Shown one piece after another: positions 44,116 through 55,977 of a stretch of 64,000 bases of DNA. A program made the translations under genes and the position numbers. Numbering within the stretch: position 1 is the first letter of the stretch; the number at the start of each line of letters is the position of its first letter. The stretch is from Kalmusia sp. IMI 367209. Its lineage: Eukaryota; Ascomycota; Dothideomycetes; Pleosporales; Didymosphaeriaceae. The stretch covers positions 744,001 through 808,000 of the forward strand of contig JAPEUQ010000008.1 of NCBI GenBank assembly GCA_027946365.1. The letters run 5' to 3'. The notes beneath the pieces were generated by a model. That model was not told where the DNA came from and made no database searches. It saw only the letters and a list, made by a program, of their open reading frames with translations.

Positions 44116-45729
44116 TCAAACAATTGCAACTTTAGGAGCTTCCTCAGATGCTGACCGCAAACGTTGATACCTTTCGGGTGTCATTTGGTATACTTCAGGC
44201 AGACCAGTGACCCCCCATGATGCATCGTTCATGATTTTCACAAGTCCAGGCGCGGCAGTGAAGGTGCGTGCCATACCACTTCTCACGTCAGTCACCGAGC
44301 TCATCGCAAGATAGAATACTTACTGTCCATGATGACCAGCGCAAATCCACTGTCCTGGTTTCCCAGGTAGTGCGCCCACAAAAGGCACGCCGTCCGCACT
44401 CAGACCAATAATGCCACTCCAGCTATAATCGAATCCTTCGCCAGGACCGAACTCTGCGTCCTTCCAACCTTCCAAATTGTTTTCGACGAATTCACGGACA
44501 CGCTCAGTTACGTTTTCGATTCTTGAGAGGCCATCGTCGATACAATGCTCAGGATTTTGCTCGATCCATTGATCAAGCTCTTTTTGCCCTGGGTTTGAGC
44601 CACCGAACATCAAAACACCATCAGCATTGCACCGAGAGTTGATACTGAAGAGCGCACCATCTGGTAGCATAACGCCGTAGGAATTCCTAATAGCCTTGGA
44701 ACCACTCAAGGCTCGAGGTGGCACGACTTTATTGCACATGTGCGGCTTTGGCGTGATGATGCCTTTCAGTGAGGGCTCCAGGGCGGCGCTGTAGGCATTG
44801 GTCGCGTGCACAACGGTATCGCATACAATGTCCCCTCGATCTGTATGAACAGTCCATTTTCGACGACCCGAAGTATCTTCCACGATGGACTTTGCTAATG
44901 TGAATGTCTGGAGATTGACACCTTTCTTGATATTCTCTCGCATGACGTGGGCAGTAAGTTTCCAAGGCTGCAGTGTCGACGCATGCCAGGCATAGCATGC
45001 CTTTGCATTCTTGATCCTGGTAATTTTTGCAGCTTCTACCGGATCTTGTGTAACTCGAATATGATCGACTTTACCCCCTAGCTCTTTATACCTTTCGAAA
45101 ACACCTTTCGCAACTTTCGCAACTTCGTCGTCAAGTGGTACATCGTACGTGTCCCCTACCCAAAGGTCACAATCGACATTGTTTTCTTTCACATACGCCA
45201 CCAGCGCCCGCCATGTGGCGGCCTCGTTATTCATGATCTTAATAGCTTGCTCCTGCCCGTAGGCCTTCTCGAACTTCGCGAAATGGCGCCATTGGTCAGG
45301 CTTGCAATGGCCCGCATTTCTGCCTGTTGCCCCAGAACAGAACTCGCGAGCTTCCAGAACCACGACGGATTTTTCTGGCCACGTCTCAAGATGATGCTTC
45401 GCGATAAGTGTACCTGAGATGCCGGATCCGATAATGACAGTATCCGCTTCTTCGGGTAATTGCTCGGTGCTCTGGTGATCTAGCAGAGGGTCAGATCGGA
45501 CTTGTTGAAGCCAGTATGAAAGCGACTGTCCGCTTTGCTTTGGAAAGCCAGTCCTGCCTTGCGAGAGTGGCGTTGAAGCATATTCTTCGGCATTCAGCAC
45601 GGCTGTTGTATTTGGTAGAGTTACTCCAGTAACGCTACCGATTCTTGGGCTTGAGGACACAGCTTCTTTCATCGTAGCAGTCAAATAGGTATGTGAGACG
45701 AAGGGAAGGCGTTTCGCAGAATATATCAT
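44116..45729 (-). CDS. FAD-dependent oxidoreductase (DAO family)
   Basis: Two exons (44324-45729 and 44116-44278) joined across a 45 bp intron (GTAAGT...GAGAAG) that restores GHHGHGMARTFTAAPG. About 522 residues from the Met at 45729; an in-frame Met 19 codons later (MKEAVSSSPRIG) is equally plausible. The FAD site is ADTVIIGSGISGTLIAKHH, followed by EAREFCSGATGRNAGHCKPD, the family's ATGRNGGH box with Ala for the second Gly. WSGIIGLSADGVPFVGALPG and the final GMARTFTAAPG complete the fold. DAO-family enzymes oxidise secondary amines or N-methyl amino acids; the substrate is not evident. No signal peptide, so probably cytosolic or peroxisomal. Confidence 0.88.
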
Positions 45730-46177
45730 TGATGAGCACCGGTGAGTCTGCCGGAAAGCATCGATGACTCCATCGAGGCAGTGCGCGATCGGATTTAAGC
45801 ATGTTTATTCCCGGGCAGACCCCTCCTCTCGACCCACCCGTCGTACCTTTACCCATAATGATCTTTTGCTGTCAATAGAATTCGCAATGAGCGACTGAAT
45901 TTCACCTGAATGGATAGACCTGTGACTCTGCACGTGTCAGGCTTTTGTCTAGGCTTTTGCGTGATTCGTCGTCGTTTTAGCCTCGTATTCATTTAGACTG
46001 CAGCTGATAGATCTCAGCCTACAGCCTGATGAACATATACCATCCTCTCCTCTGATCACTAGCCAACTTGATTCAATGGCATAGAGATGTCACTAACAAT
46101 CTTCAATAGCCACATCCTCCGTCCAGAACGCATCTTGACTAGGCTTCTCGTCTGATAGCGGTCAATATCGTTCGACT
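45730..46177. other. intergenic
   Basis: 448 bp; upstream region of the FAD gene and probably the lost start of the neighbouring relic. Confidence 0.35.
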
Positions 46178-47087
46178 TTAGACTCGACGATTTCCTTGCC
46201 GCTTTCCGTGTTGCAAATGAGCTACGGTAACGCTTTAAAGACGCGCCAAAACAGTTCAGAACATATCAAAAGATCTGGGAAACGTTCACCTTGCCCTGAA
46301 TGAGACGTAGCTAAACTTGCCCCAACTTCTTATCTCAGCCTCACGGGAGCAGGACATCGCCAAAATTATCACGGGCTTTCGAGATTTTCTAATTGAGCTG
46401 GAGACAAAGTTGTAGAAGATCAATCCCGAGAACCAGATTGACAGCAAAATCCGCAATTACTGGGATCGGTTGCGATGGGACCAGAGCGCTATCATTAATT
46501 CTCGTCAGCGACTGGCAGCGTACATCGAAATGCTCTCGGTCTTCTTCAATCAGCTGAACAGGTAAACTGTCCAATAAAAAGATGATGTGCGCGACTCTGT
46601 GGCGAATTTCACCACTGAGGTGATTCTTGACGTGAAAGCTACGGCAGATTCCATGCAAGCCTGCTACGAGAAACAGGAGCAGCATCATTACAATGAGCGT
46701 CTAGCCAACTGATTCTCGGCTACAGATTTTGTTGACCAACAAGCTGATCACTTAGCCGACGACAGGGCCAAACTGGGAAATGGTTTCTCGAGAATTTAGA
46801 GTACAAAACCTGGCTAAGCCAAGCTGGCTCCGTTTTGTTGTGTACAGGAAAACCCTGGAGTAGATAAGACCGTCTTATCATCGGTTTTTATCGATTCCAT
46901 CCAGCAGCAATGCCAGTTGCATGAGCGAATCGGTATTGCCTTGCTATACCTCAGCTTTCGGCCCCAACAAAAGTACAATACTAGAGATCTGCTCAATATC
47001 ATCATTCGTCAGTTGCTGCAGAGCTCAAGAGTAGTTCCAGATAGTATCCAAAACCTGATTAAAGATCAATACATGATTCAAGAATAA
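46178..47087 (+). pseudogene. decayed NACHT/STAND (HET-type) receptor gene, N-terminal part
   Basis: Frame by frame the + strand spells the N-terminus of a fungal NACHT protein. It begins FRLDDFLAAFRVANEL*, shifts frame to ISKDLGNVHLALNET*, and runs through RNYWDRLRWDQSAI, RLAAYIEMLSVFFNQLNR and TWLSQAGSVLLCTGKPW. The Walker A region then moves one base into PGVDKTVLSSVFID and goes on as RIGIALLYLSFRPQQKYN to a stop at 47087. At least five in-frame stops interrupt it, several in Gln-like positions (TAG/TAA). A one-base excess in the AAAACCC run explains the shift at the P-loop. The intact family acts as cytosolic STAND sensors in heterokaryon incompatibility or defence. No repeat domain remains downstream. 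Confidence 0.75.
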
Positions 47088-47666
47088 AGAATTTTTGCGG
47101 ATGAGATACCGTCGTCGGTCATATGTGGGATATCAATATGAAAATTCGTATCAAACTAAACCTTCAACCATTTTCGGATCATGGGACATCATAAAGTAAA
47201 GAGCGAATCATCCGTGTTACGAGGCTCAAGAGATTTTATGAGAAGGCAAACAATACTACAAGCCATGATTGGGGCTAAAATGCGTATTCTCGCTACACAC
47301 GTACGGACTACCCATACATAACCCTGACAACGAAGAATATTGCAACCCACCTGGTTTCAGCCAAGTTAATGTTTTCAGACTGGATTCAGATCCTACAGCC
47401 CAATCAGAATCCATAGTTTCTTGGTGAGGCGCAAAGTACTTCTATTGAGTGGTGAACGGTGGCAAGGCTGAGACTTGGCATGTGCTTACAAGACCAGCAA
47501 TGGCTGCAGTCTTTCCCTGCCTGGGACATAAAAGATGGCCTGAATTTGGGGCCAGACTCAAGAGACTTACACAGAAGTAAATAAGGCTTGGGTTCCTCTT
47601 TACAATCCGAACGGTCGGTCTAGCTGCCTCTACAAGGAGTTCAACACAGACAACTTGTGAATAAAC
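47088..47666. other. intergenic, possible further relic
   Basis: 579 bp; stretches near 47280-47400 look faintly protein-like on the + strand but carry many stops. Nothing is assigned. Confidence 0.3.
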
Positions 47667-49805
47667 ATGACGCATTATTCTGTCATTCAAGGTATTCGGC
47701 CAGATTCCACACCCTACGAGTCATCTAGGTCCTTTAGCCGCGCCGATCATCCCCCACAAGGCTATCCCGACACTAAAAACCAGCACACATACGCGTATGA
47801 AACCGCTGTTGGACACAACGCCGATGGAAAAAGGTACTACAGGTTCTCGGAGTGGTATTTGGAACTGTTCGCGTGGGTCGCTGGCACAGCGATCATTGCC
47901 GGCCTTGTCGTAATTCTCGTCAAGTTCAATAATTCACCTGTGCATGATTGGCCTTTTTCTATACAGATCAGTACGGTTGTCGCATTTCTTGCACAAATTG
48001 CACAGGCTGCGCTGCTGTAAGTAAAACATATTTTTCATGAAAAAGTGGCATGTGCTAAGAATACACACTGACTCAAATTCCATGCGCGTAGCTTCCCTAC
48101 TGAAGCTTGCATTGGCCAACTCAAGTGGACGTGGTTCAAAACAGACCGCAAAGCAATAGACCTGCAGAAGTATGATGAAGCCAGTCGAGGTCCTTTAGGG
48201 AGCATGTTCTTGATTTTCACACTTTCCCTCGTTCCGTAAGTAAAGCCGGATACATGTTTAAACTATCATACACTTCTGATCACCCCTGTAGTCGACTTGT
48301 TCATATGGGAGCGCTCATCACCGTTTTCATGCTGGTGTTCTCAACTTTCTTCCAACAGGCTGTTCAAACTCGGTTAGATCCTCTAGAATACAGAGCACAA
48401 CAAGTCACTGTGCCTCGCTTGAAGGACTATCGTTGGCCGCATAGCCCAAGATCGTATTCGGACGGCTATCTCTACACTAACGATATAACTGGTGCGCCGC
48501 ACAATTTCGTACTTCATGTCGTATTGACTGATCTAATGACCAGGGTCTAACATTTACCTCTCGAATTCGATCCTCTCTAGTATTCTCGCAAGCTCCCAAA
48601 ACGTTTCAGACGTCAAAGCCTTCTGTCCAGCTGGGCAATGTGATTGGGAACCATACACAACTCTTGGACTTTGCTATTCCGTAGAAGATGTAACATCTCG
48701 ATTGATCTATCAAGTGAACTCTACCACAGGATCGAAGAGCATCACTCTTCCTGGCATCGAGATCGAAAGTACCAATGAGATTCTAACCACATGGGTGACC
48801 ACCTTCTTCGGCATGGCAAACGGCACAATCGATGCCGTGGGTCCAATAGAGCGCGCAGACCTCACACACCCTGAGCTCAAGCTGACGAACCCAGACAGTA
48901 ATCTGGACGACCTCGCACATATATACCTCGCGTGTCAAGATCCATGTCGTATGAAGGATACATTAGACTCTAGCAAAGAGTCTTGGATGGCATTCAAGGG
49001 CACTATACGACTGTGTCTACAGACCTTGAAAACCATACATAATACCTCCACAGACACCACCCTCGTCGGCTCGTACACGAACCTCACATGGACCGCTGCC
49101 AAGGCTCCATTACCGCCACAAGTGTCTGTTCTGACACGGGGGCAAGGAAACTGGACCACTCGTCTCGACAACAATCCTGAAAATTTCACCATCGATTTTG
49201 CCACGACGGAACTTCTGGGAGGACAGCTTGCAACCTCGTTCAATCTATCAGCATCCTTCGTGCCGGGAGGGGACAACTACTTCTACGGCTCCATGTTCGC
49301 ATCGAACTTCGTATCCGAAGTGCTCGGCCCGGATCCGCTGATCTGCCCGAATAGCACGGAATACGGCATCAAGGCGTTCGATAAGCGTATGGCCAATGTC
49401 GCTACGGGACTCACAAACGCGTAAGTTCTCCACGTCCTTTTCACTTCCTCCCTCCACCTCCAAACCCCAACGCTTTCTCCACCAAATTTAACCCCAATCA
49501 GTTTCCGCACCGCAAACAGCAGCATCCCCGTGAACGGAAAATCCTTCCAAACAGTACAATTTATTCATGTGAAATATTTTTTTCTCGTTCCTCCTGTCAC
49601 TCTATACGCCGCCATAACGATTTTCTTCCTAGCGACGATGATCCGCACAACTAGGGTGCCGGTGTGGAAGTCGAGTCAGCTAGCGGTGCTGTATGCGCTC
49701 CATGAGCCGGAGAAGCTAGGGACGAAGAGCGATATGGAGAAAGAGGCAGAGAGAACGCAATTGAGGTTCAGAGGGACGAGGGATTGGCAGATGGAGCATG
49801 ATTAA
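47667..49805 (+). CDS. DUF3176-type integral membrane protein
   Basis: Five exons with phase-consistent GTAAG(T) donors; the third intron (GTGCGC...GACCAG, 52 bp) has a CTAAT branch point. Exons begin near 47667, 48092, 48295, 48545 and 49501, about 610 residues. Helices: WYLELFAWVAGTAIIAGLVV, then QISTVVAFLAQIAQAALLFP, then LVHMGALITVFMLVFSTFF near the N-terminus, and FLVPPVTLYAAITIFFLATM at the end. Between them is a large loop with many NxS/T sites and paired Cys (FCPAGQCDWEPYTTLGLCYS, ACQDPC), so it is extracellular or lumenal. This is the fungal DUF3176 (PF11374) layout, including GQLKWTWF after helix 2. Function unknown. Intact, next to the NACHT relic and convergent with the BCS1-like gene. 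Confidence 0.82.
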
Positions 49806-50090
49806 TAGGGCAGATGGAATATTTGCGACAGAGTATGAGGACACAATTGGACATGTTTTGTTCAGATATAGTTTTCCTACATATCCAAATCCGAGCTCTT
49901 TCCATAACACCGAGATACGCCTGCAATTTCAGAGTTTGGAAACTGCATCATGCATCCTAGACCAGCTCCACCCACAATGAGTCATCGGGGCTTCCCTTTA
50001 GTGCGCTACGTGCTGCCACGCGCTCACCTTTTCCAACGTAAACGTGCCATGCAGTATCTACGATGCTGGCAACGTAATTTCTTCACCTTG

Positions 50091-52405
50091 TCAATCAGCA
50101 ATGGCTGAAACAGGGGAAGTGGAGCCATTTTCTGACCCGAACAGCATGGGAGGCAAGGGAGGCATACCGAACGGAGTTATCGCAGTAACCCTGGGTGGTG
50201 GAATAAGCGCGTTCTCCTTTTTGGCCTCTTCTGGAGCTTGACCACGCGTGTCTTCGACCCAAGTCTCAATCTCGCTCATGGCCCTAAGTGGATCCCCTCG
50301 GCAGGTCTGGAGAAAGTTTTGGACCTGTGCGGGCGTGAAGGTATCGGCCGGGATTTTCCCGCTGAAGACTGTAGCGTACTCTTCGATTTGCTCCGCCGTA
50401 TAGCCGAGAGACGCAATTGCAGCTCGACCGATCAAGCGTTTGAAGATGTCATGAGCGGCCTTGGGCATCATCTTGCCAAAACAGACTTTGCGGTCGATTC
50501 GGCCAGGACGCGTAAGAGCTTCATCCAACACGTGGGGATTGTTGGAAGTCATGATAAGCAGACGACCTTCTGCCGATGCCTAACGTGCGGGTACAAGTCA
50601 GTGGAAATCAAAAAGCGAGAATTGGTACCTGTCAATGTCTCATCAAGGCGAAGACAGATGCCTTTTTCGCAGAAAGGACACATTGAATTATGACCAGAAC
50701 TTTACTTACATTACCGTCGATCGCATTGAGGAGCCCAGAGAGTGTCACCATATTCCGCTTCTTAGTAGGTTGAGCTGCCATCTGATAGCCATTCGGTATA
50801 TTAAACGAGCCGTCCGGCATGTGTGTACTTGGGCCTGGCGGCACTCCATTTGGCAATCCTGGCTGAAATCCGGGGATTTGTGGTGCTATAGATGCAGGTC
50901 CTTGCTCACGGCCAATACCTGCAGCATCGATGTCCTCAATAACAACTATGCACTTACGTGGCAAAGCGAGGAACAAGCGATGCAAGTGTCCATCGCTGAC
51001 ATCGCCGGTCGCGAGGTTGATTATGTAGAGATCGCAGTTAAGATGACCAGCGAGAGCGGCGCTGAAGCTCGTCTTACCTACGTCCGGTTAGCCGCAGTTT
51101 TTTGATGAGGAAGTTTACATACCTGTGCCGGGCGGACCGTGGAAAAGATAACCGCGACGATAAGGGATACCGCAGTCTGCGAAGAACTTCTTTGACTCAT
51201 CGCTGTAATAGTATTCCGCATCACTCACTAGATCGGCCTTCGACTTGTCGTCCATGTCAATAGTATCGAGCTTACGCGTTGCCTTGACAACAGTTGACCA
51301 TAAGTGACCGGAGTACGGGTCCATCTTTCCACTCGAGAAGTAGATATTTGTCGTGCCGGCCTTATTCTCAATCTTATAGTCATGGCATTGCTTGAGAAAG
51401 CTTCTCAAGGGCTCTAGGCTCCAACCGGGAGTGTAGAGTATGATTGAGTTTGGGGGGGTTCCTTCGAAATCCAGCAGCGCATGTCCGGCGTTTCCTAGTT
51501 TTAGGTCAGAGGGAAAGGTCAGATATCTGATATGCGGCACATACTCCTGAATCGGCTGCTGGGGCCTATGTTACCTGTTCGAGCGAACAAGAACGGACGG
51601 AAGCCAACCCTATAAGATCAGTGTTTGAGGGCGATTTACGTGGATCATATACTGACCAAAAGAACCTCTTACCAACCGGTGGCAAGAATCGTGCTTCTTC
51701 AGATTGCCGTGCACCTGGTTGTCCTCGTATATCTGAGGTTCCCTTAGAGAATAAAAATGACAAGAAAGACATCGACTCACTACCTGGCAAGTAACCCGCC
51801 ATGTCGCCTGGAGCACCGTTTTCTCCGGTGATGATCGCAGCACTAGTAGTGAAACCCTTGTTGATTACTTGGGACGATACCCACAAAAATATATCTTGAG
51901 CGACAGGGTCTAGGTTGGGTCAGAGATCGGTCGAGATCCACAGTACTAGGGCAAAAAGTTGGAAGGACGTATCATGGGCCGAGGTACCTCAGGACACATG
52001 CTACACAACTGGAATAGAGGACATTTTATAAGCCGCTGAGGTACCTCAGCATACATGGAACACGACTAGATGAACGCTCAAATGTGACAGCATGGGCGTA
52101 CCAAATTCGGAAATTGAGACATGGCTGGTGAGCGAGCGTAGAACAAAATCTTTCGCAAGGCCCCATACAGGGGACAGCGCCTTGTAGAGTGCGATCAGAG
52201 CGACGAATTTCTCGATGGTCGCGCCGCTTCCAGGCGTGAGGTGGGAAAGAAAACGCTGTAAGATCTCAATGATGGGGTTGGCATCGGTCGTAGCTCTCTT
52301 GAGATGGCTGGGGACAAGGCCCGGAGTATCAAGCGGCTCCCTGTAAAGGGTGAGCTGCTGCTGGGAACCCGACGCGGTAGGCCTATGATGGGTAGGTTGA
52401 GCCAT
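50091..52405 (-). CDS. BCS1-like AAA ATPase
   Basis: Multi-exon gene (six introns traced, the longest about 190 bp between 52102 and 51909). An N-terminal segment leads into the BCS1_N domain (DPVAQDIFLWVSSQVINKGF, KRFFWVGFRPFLFARTG, IILYTPGWSLEPLRSFLKQC). The AAA core has Walker A split by an intron (FHGPPGTG|KTSFSAALAGHL), Walker B (KCIVVIEDIDAAG), sensor 1 (LLIMTSNNPHVLDEALTRPG) and the arginine finger (RPGRIDRKVCFG). A Gly/Pro-rich loop (about 45 residues) after Walker B is typical of the expanded fungal paralogues. Bcs1 itself inserts the Rieske protein into mitochondrial complex III. This lineage-specific copy lacks an obvious strict Bcs1 N-terminus, and its client is unknown. Confidence 0.87.
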
Positions 52406-52974
52406 GATAGTGTGTGCTCAGAAAACGAAGGTAAGCGCGCGGCAGAAGGCGTAATGTTGAGGCGTCGAGCTGCGCGGGGTTGAGGGAGAACTTTGGTTGC
52501 TGCAGCTCCCGCGGGGACAAGTGTTTTTGTACGTGCCGCAGGCGCTCTTCACCTGCGGTTCACTTCACCCTGATGACCAACAGGGAAAGAGCAGAGGGCT
52601 TGGGGAGGCTGTCGCTAGCTGACATCGCTCACGTGACAACACCGCAGCACGCTATGCCTATTCTAGACGCACACACAACAACCTGGAAAGCACAGGGTCC
52701 TTACGTGTTTAGACCCAGGAGACACTTTACAAAGGCCAGTTTCTTCGGAGACGATCACTACCAATGGTTGCGAGCCTTCTAAGCCGCAATATCTCAAGCT
52801 ACGCGCCGCGCTAGCCGTTTTTGGACTGACGTCATAGCCACTACTTGTACTACCATATCATCGAAAATTCGACCTTCCGTAGTTCCTCCCAGTCAACTGC
52901 TTCTTCAATTTCAAAATTGCCACCACGAATACATTTCATCCAACGGCACACCACAGTAACAGTAGTACATCACG
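52406..52974. promoter_or_regulatory. divergent promoter region
   Basis: 569 bp between the divergent BCS1-like and SDR starts. A 100-codon + strand ORF here has no domain and is ignored. Confidence 0.4.
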
Positions 52975-54072
52975 ATGGCTGGAACGGATGACCTGAAGGT
53001 TGAGAAGCTGTTCTCAGTCAAAGGCTATGTTTGCGTGGTCACTGGAGGAGGGCAAGTGAATAGCAAAGCCCTGGGAGTGGAATTGCGGCTAACCAAAGCA
53101 ACATTTGCAGATCTGGCATCGGTTTGATGTCTGCCCAAGCGCTAGCGGCGAATGGTAGATCAGCCACAGAACATCAATGGGAAGTGAAGCTGACAAATAA
53201 CGCTAGGCGCTAAGGTCTACATCACGGGACGACGTAAGTACACTACAGCATCGTGACTTAGCTTTGGATTACAGGGCTGATATGTCACTCAGGCAAGGAA
53301 GTTCTCGAGACGGCAGCAAAATCGCACGACCCAACTGGGGGAGGCCAAATCATCCCGTACTTTCCACCCCGAACGTAATTCAGCACAACGTCTAACCTCT
53401 AGCAGCCTCGGCCCGTGCGATGTCACTAAGAAAGACGACTTAGAGAACCTATACCAAGAGCTCTCCAAACGCGAAAAATACATCAATCTCCTCGTCGCCG
53501 CTGCCGGCATCTCGGGTGAGAAAGCCGAACCCGACACCGACAAGGCCAGCGACCTCAAGGAAAAGCTCTGGAATAACGAAACCTTTGAGGGTTGGAATGA
53601 GACCTACAATACCGACGTGACGTCCGTGTACTTCACCGTTGTCGCCCTGCTTCCACTCTTACAAGCAGGCACCGAAACGCAGGGCCACCTATCAGCTTCC
53701 GTCATAGTCATCTCATCAATGTCAGGAATCATGAGACATGCACAGGGCCACTTCAGCTACAATGCTGCGAAAGGCGCCACCGTGCACTTGACGAAATTGA
53801 TGTCAGCAGAGTTTCAGAAAGCGAGGATCCGAGTAAATAGTATCGCACCGGGTTACTTCCCCAGCGAGATGACGGCGAAGGAGAGCGACGAGCACCAAAA
53901 GAGCTACGTACCTGACGAGAAGATCCAAGAGAAAGGACATGTGCCGATGGGAAGGGCGGGAGCGGATGAGGAGATGGCGCAGGCAGTGCTGTTCCTAACG
54001 AAGAATGCTTATGTAAATGGGGAGATTCTCGCGGTCGATGGCGGTGTTTTGAATGTCGTTGCTGGGAGGTAA
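52975..54072 (+). CDS. short-chain dehydrogenase/reductase with a GC-AG first intron
   Basis: Five exons. The first (52975-53051) ends GG|GCAAGT, a GC donor; with the acceptor before 53111 it restores the cofactor motif VVTGGGSGIGLMSAQALA. Further introns (GTAGAT, GTAAGT, GTACTT donors) restore AKVYITGRRKEVLETAAK and then IIPSLGPCDVTKKDDLENL. Later motifs are YINLLVAAAGISGEK, VIVISSMSGIMRHAQGHFSY with the catalytic Ser, and YNAAKGATVHLTKLM (YxxxK). The protein ends NGEILAVDGGVLNVVAGR, typical of classical SDRs of the rhamnolipid/3-oxoacyl reductase type. About 315 residues, cytosolic, NADP preference likely. The substrate is not predictable. It is divergent from the BCS1-like gene. Confidence 0.88.
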
Positions 54073-55977
54073 GCAGACGCATTCCACCATGGCGCATCAT
54101 CTGAAAAGTGCGAAAAGTGCACTGCACGGGCTGGTCTAATATTTGCGAGCAAAATAAACCTATACGTCAGGTGCAAAACATGTTAATTGAATCTTCCATC
54201 AATATAGTGTGCTATAAATTTATGCGAGCCTCTTTCGCTGTCGATAGCATAAAGTAGGTATTGGATGGGATCTATCTGCCCCAGTATGCTGTGTATAGTT
54301 GACTTGTTCTTTTGGAGCTATCAAAGTGACGGAGGAAAAGCGCCGAAAGAGAATACCTAAAATCAGACACTGTATTTGCAAGCGTACATCACGCTATACT
54401 ATACAAACATTGATATTCTGGCTATGAGGGCGTTCTGTTTCGTCACGTTACCTGATGACTAAATTCTTAGCAAGCTCTCCAGCTGAACAACTATCCATCC
54501 TCTGATTCTACATCTATAAGATCACTACTATCACAGTTTACTTCTACATCACATTTAAAATCTAACATGCACACATCTGCGTTGATCTTTGCCATATAAT
54601 TCAACTGTGGTACTATTTTAATCTGGCGGTCCTGCGATGTCCGGCGCTTACCCGCAGCTGCGGCTAGTTGCGAATGCAGCCTCAGGACAAAGTCCCGCCA
54701 CGAGGCTCGCAAGATGGTCTTGGTCCGCCCGAGTCCTCGAAAGTCCAGATTGTCCGCCAGATCACACAAGCATCGGTCACGCGACCAAGACCTTCATTTC
54801 ATGACACACCGTTCGGCTCAGACATGATTCGAAGGAATCGCCTTGTCGGACGCTCTCTACTATCATTCGACAACGTTCGTATCCATTGAGCTAAGTAATC
54901 CAGGCGAATCACGCATTGCTCGCGCATTATCGCAAAGAACTCGTCAGTAGAAGACATTTCGCGCGAGACACATCACTAATGGATTGGACAAATGTTCCTC
55001 TCAGCTCATTCAGGCACCGCGCCTCAAAGATGCGCCGGACAAGAGAAGGATTCAAACGGAGCGTGGCGCGTCGGACCGTGCCGAGAGTGTCTGATGCGAC
55101 TGTCAATAGCAGCCCTACAACGTGGTCATCCATCCCACCAAGCCAGCGAATGGGTGATTTGGATGAAAACCAAGGGTATGGGTGTACGCTATACGCTACG
55201 GTCATCCCACGTTCATCTCCCGTTCATCTCCCGTTCATCTCGAGCTTCGAGTGACCTCGTCTATTTGGATCGTGTTTTTGGACCACGTTGCCCCTTTCGG
55301 GTGCGAGCAGCATATACGGTCTTCCTTGCTGGCCTAAAACACGAGCCAAAGGTTCGTCGCTGTCGAATCTAGAGCAAGTTAAGCCGGGCTCGGGCACCGA
55401 ATCTGGTCGTGCATTCGCCACTTTTGGGGCGGTTCTGTGCCTTCTGTAAGATGCCTGGCCAATGGGCCCCCATGGTGCCCTCCAGCCAGCCCTGCGGCCT
55501 TTGTCGCAGAATATGCACGCGAATGTCGTCGATCCTTCAGTGATCACTTCTCAATTGGAATCATACCACGATCTTCGAACACCGTAAAGGACCGCCGACC
55601 CACTGATCTACTCACCTTGTTACATGCCTAACGCCACGTTGGATACCTTCACAACTAGAGTCCAGTGCTCTTTAACAGAACTGGGCGCCACTCCGTGTTG
55701 GTTGAGCGATTGCGGCCATACGCCCCATCTGAACTCGAGTGCCACCCAGTACCTGCATCATCCGGCGCCGCGACCACGCTGACAGGACCTCTCGTCTATT
55801 TGAACGGAGGATTCGGTAACACCACGCCGTCGAGAGGCGTCCTGCGGATCCCGACAGCTCTTTATCTACCTAGGGCCTCACTTCTAGGTGGGCTACTTCC
55901 TCACATCTACGCTGGGATGTCTTCCTAGGCATCCCAACCTTGCCTTTCCACGAGAAGAGAAGTTCTGTAGAGGCGTT
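54073..55977. other. gene-free stretch
   Basis: About 1.9 kb. ORFs up to 126 codons overlap on both strands but none looks protein-like. It contains a short tandem repeat at 55210. It may hold remnants of an older element, but I recognise none. Confidence 0.35.
55210..55241. repeat. three-copy 11 bp tandem repeat
   Basis: CGTTCATCTCC is repeated three times head to tail, the last copy truncated by one base. Confidence 0.75.

Noticed and set aside
47088..47666. Transposon remnant
   Set aside because: A few protein-like words but no transposase or reverse-transcriptase motif and no terminal repeats.
54491..55631. Cluster of overlapping ORFs on both strands
   Set aside because: None is protein-like. 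Mutually overlapping frames of similar length suggest chance openness.
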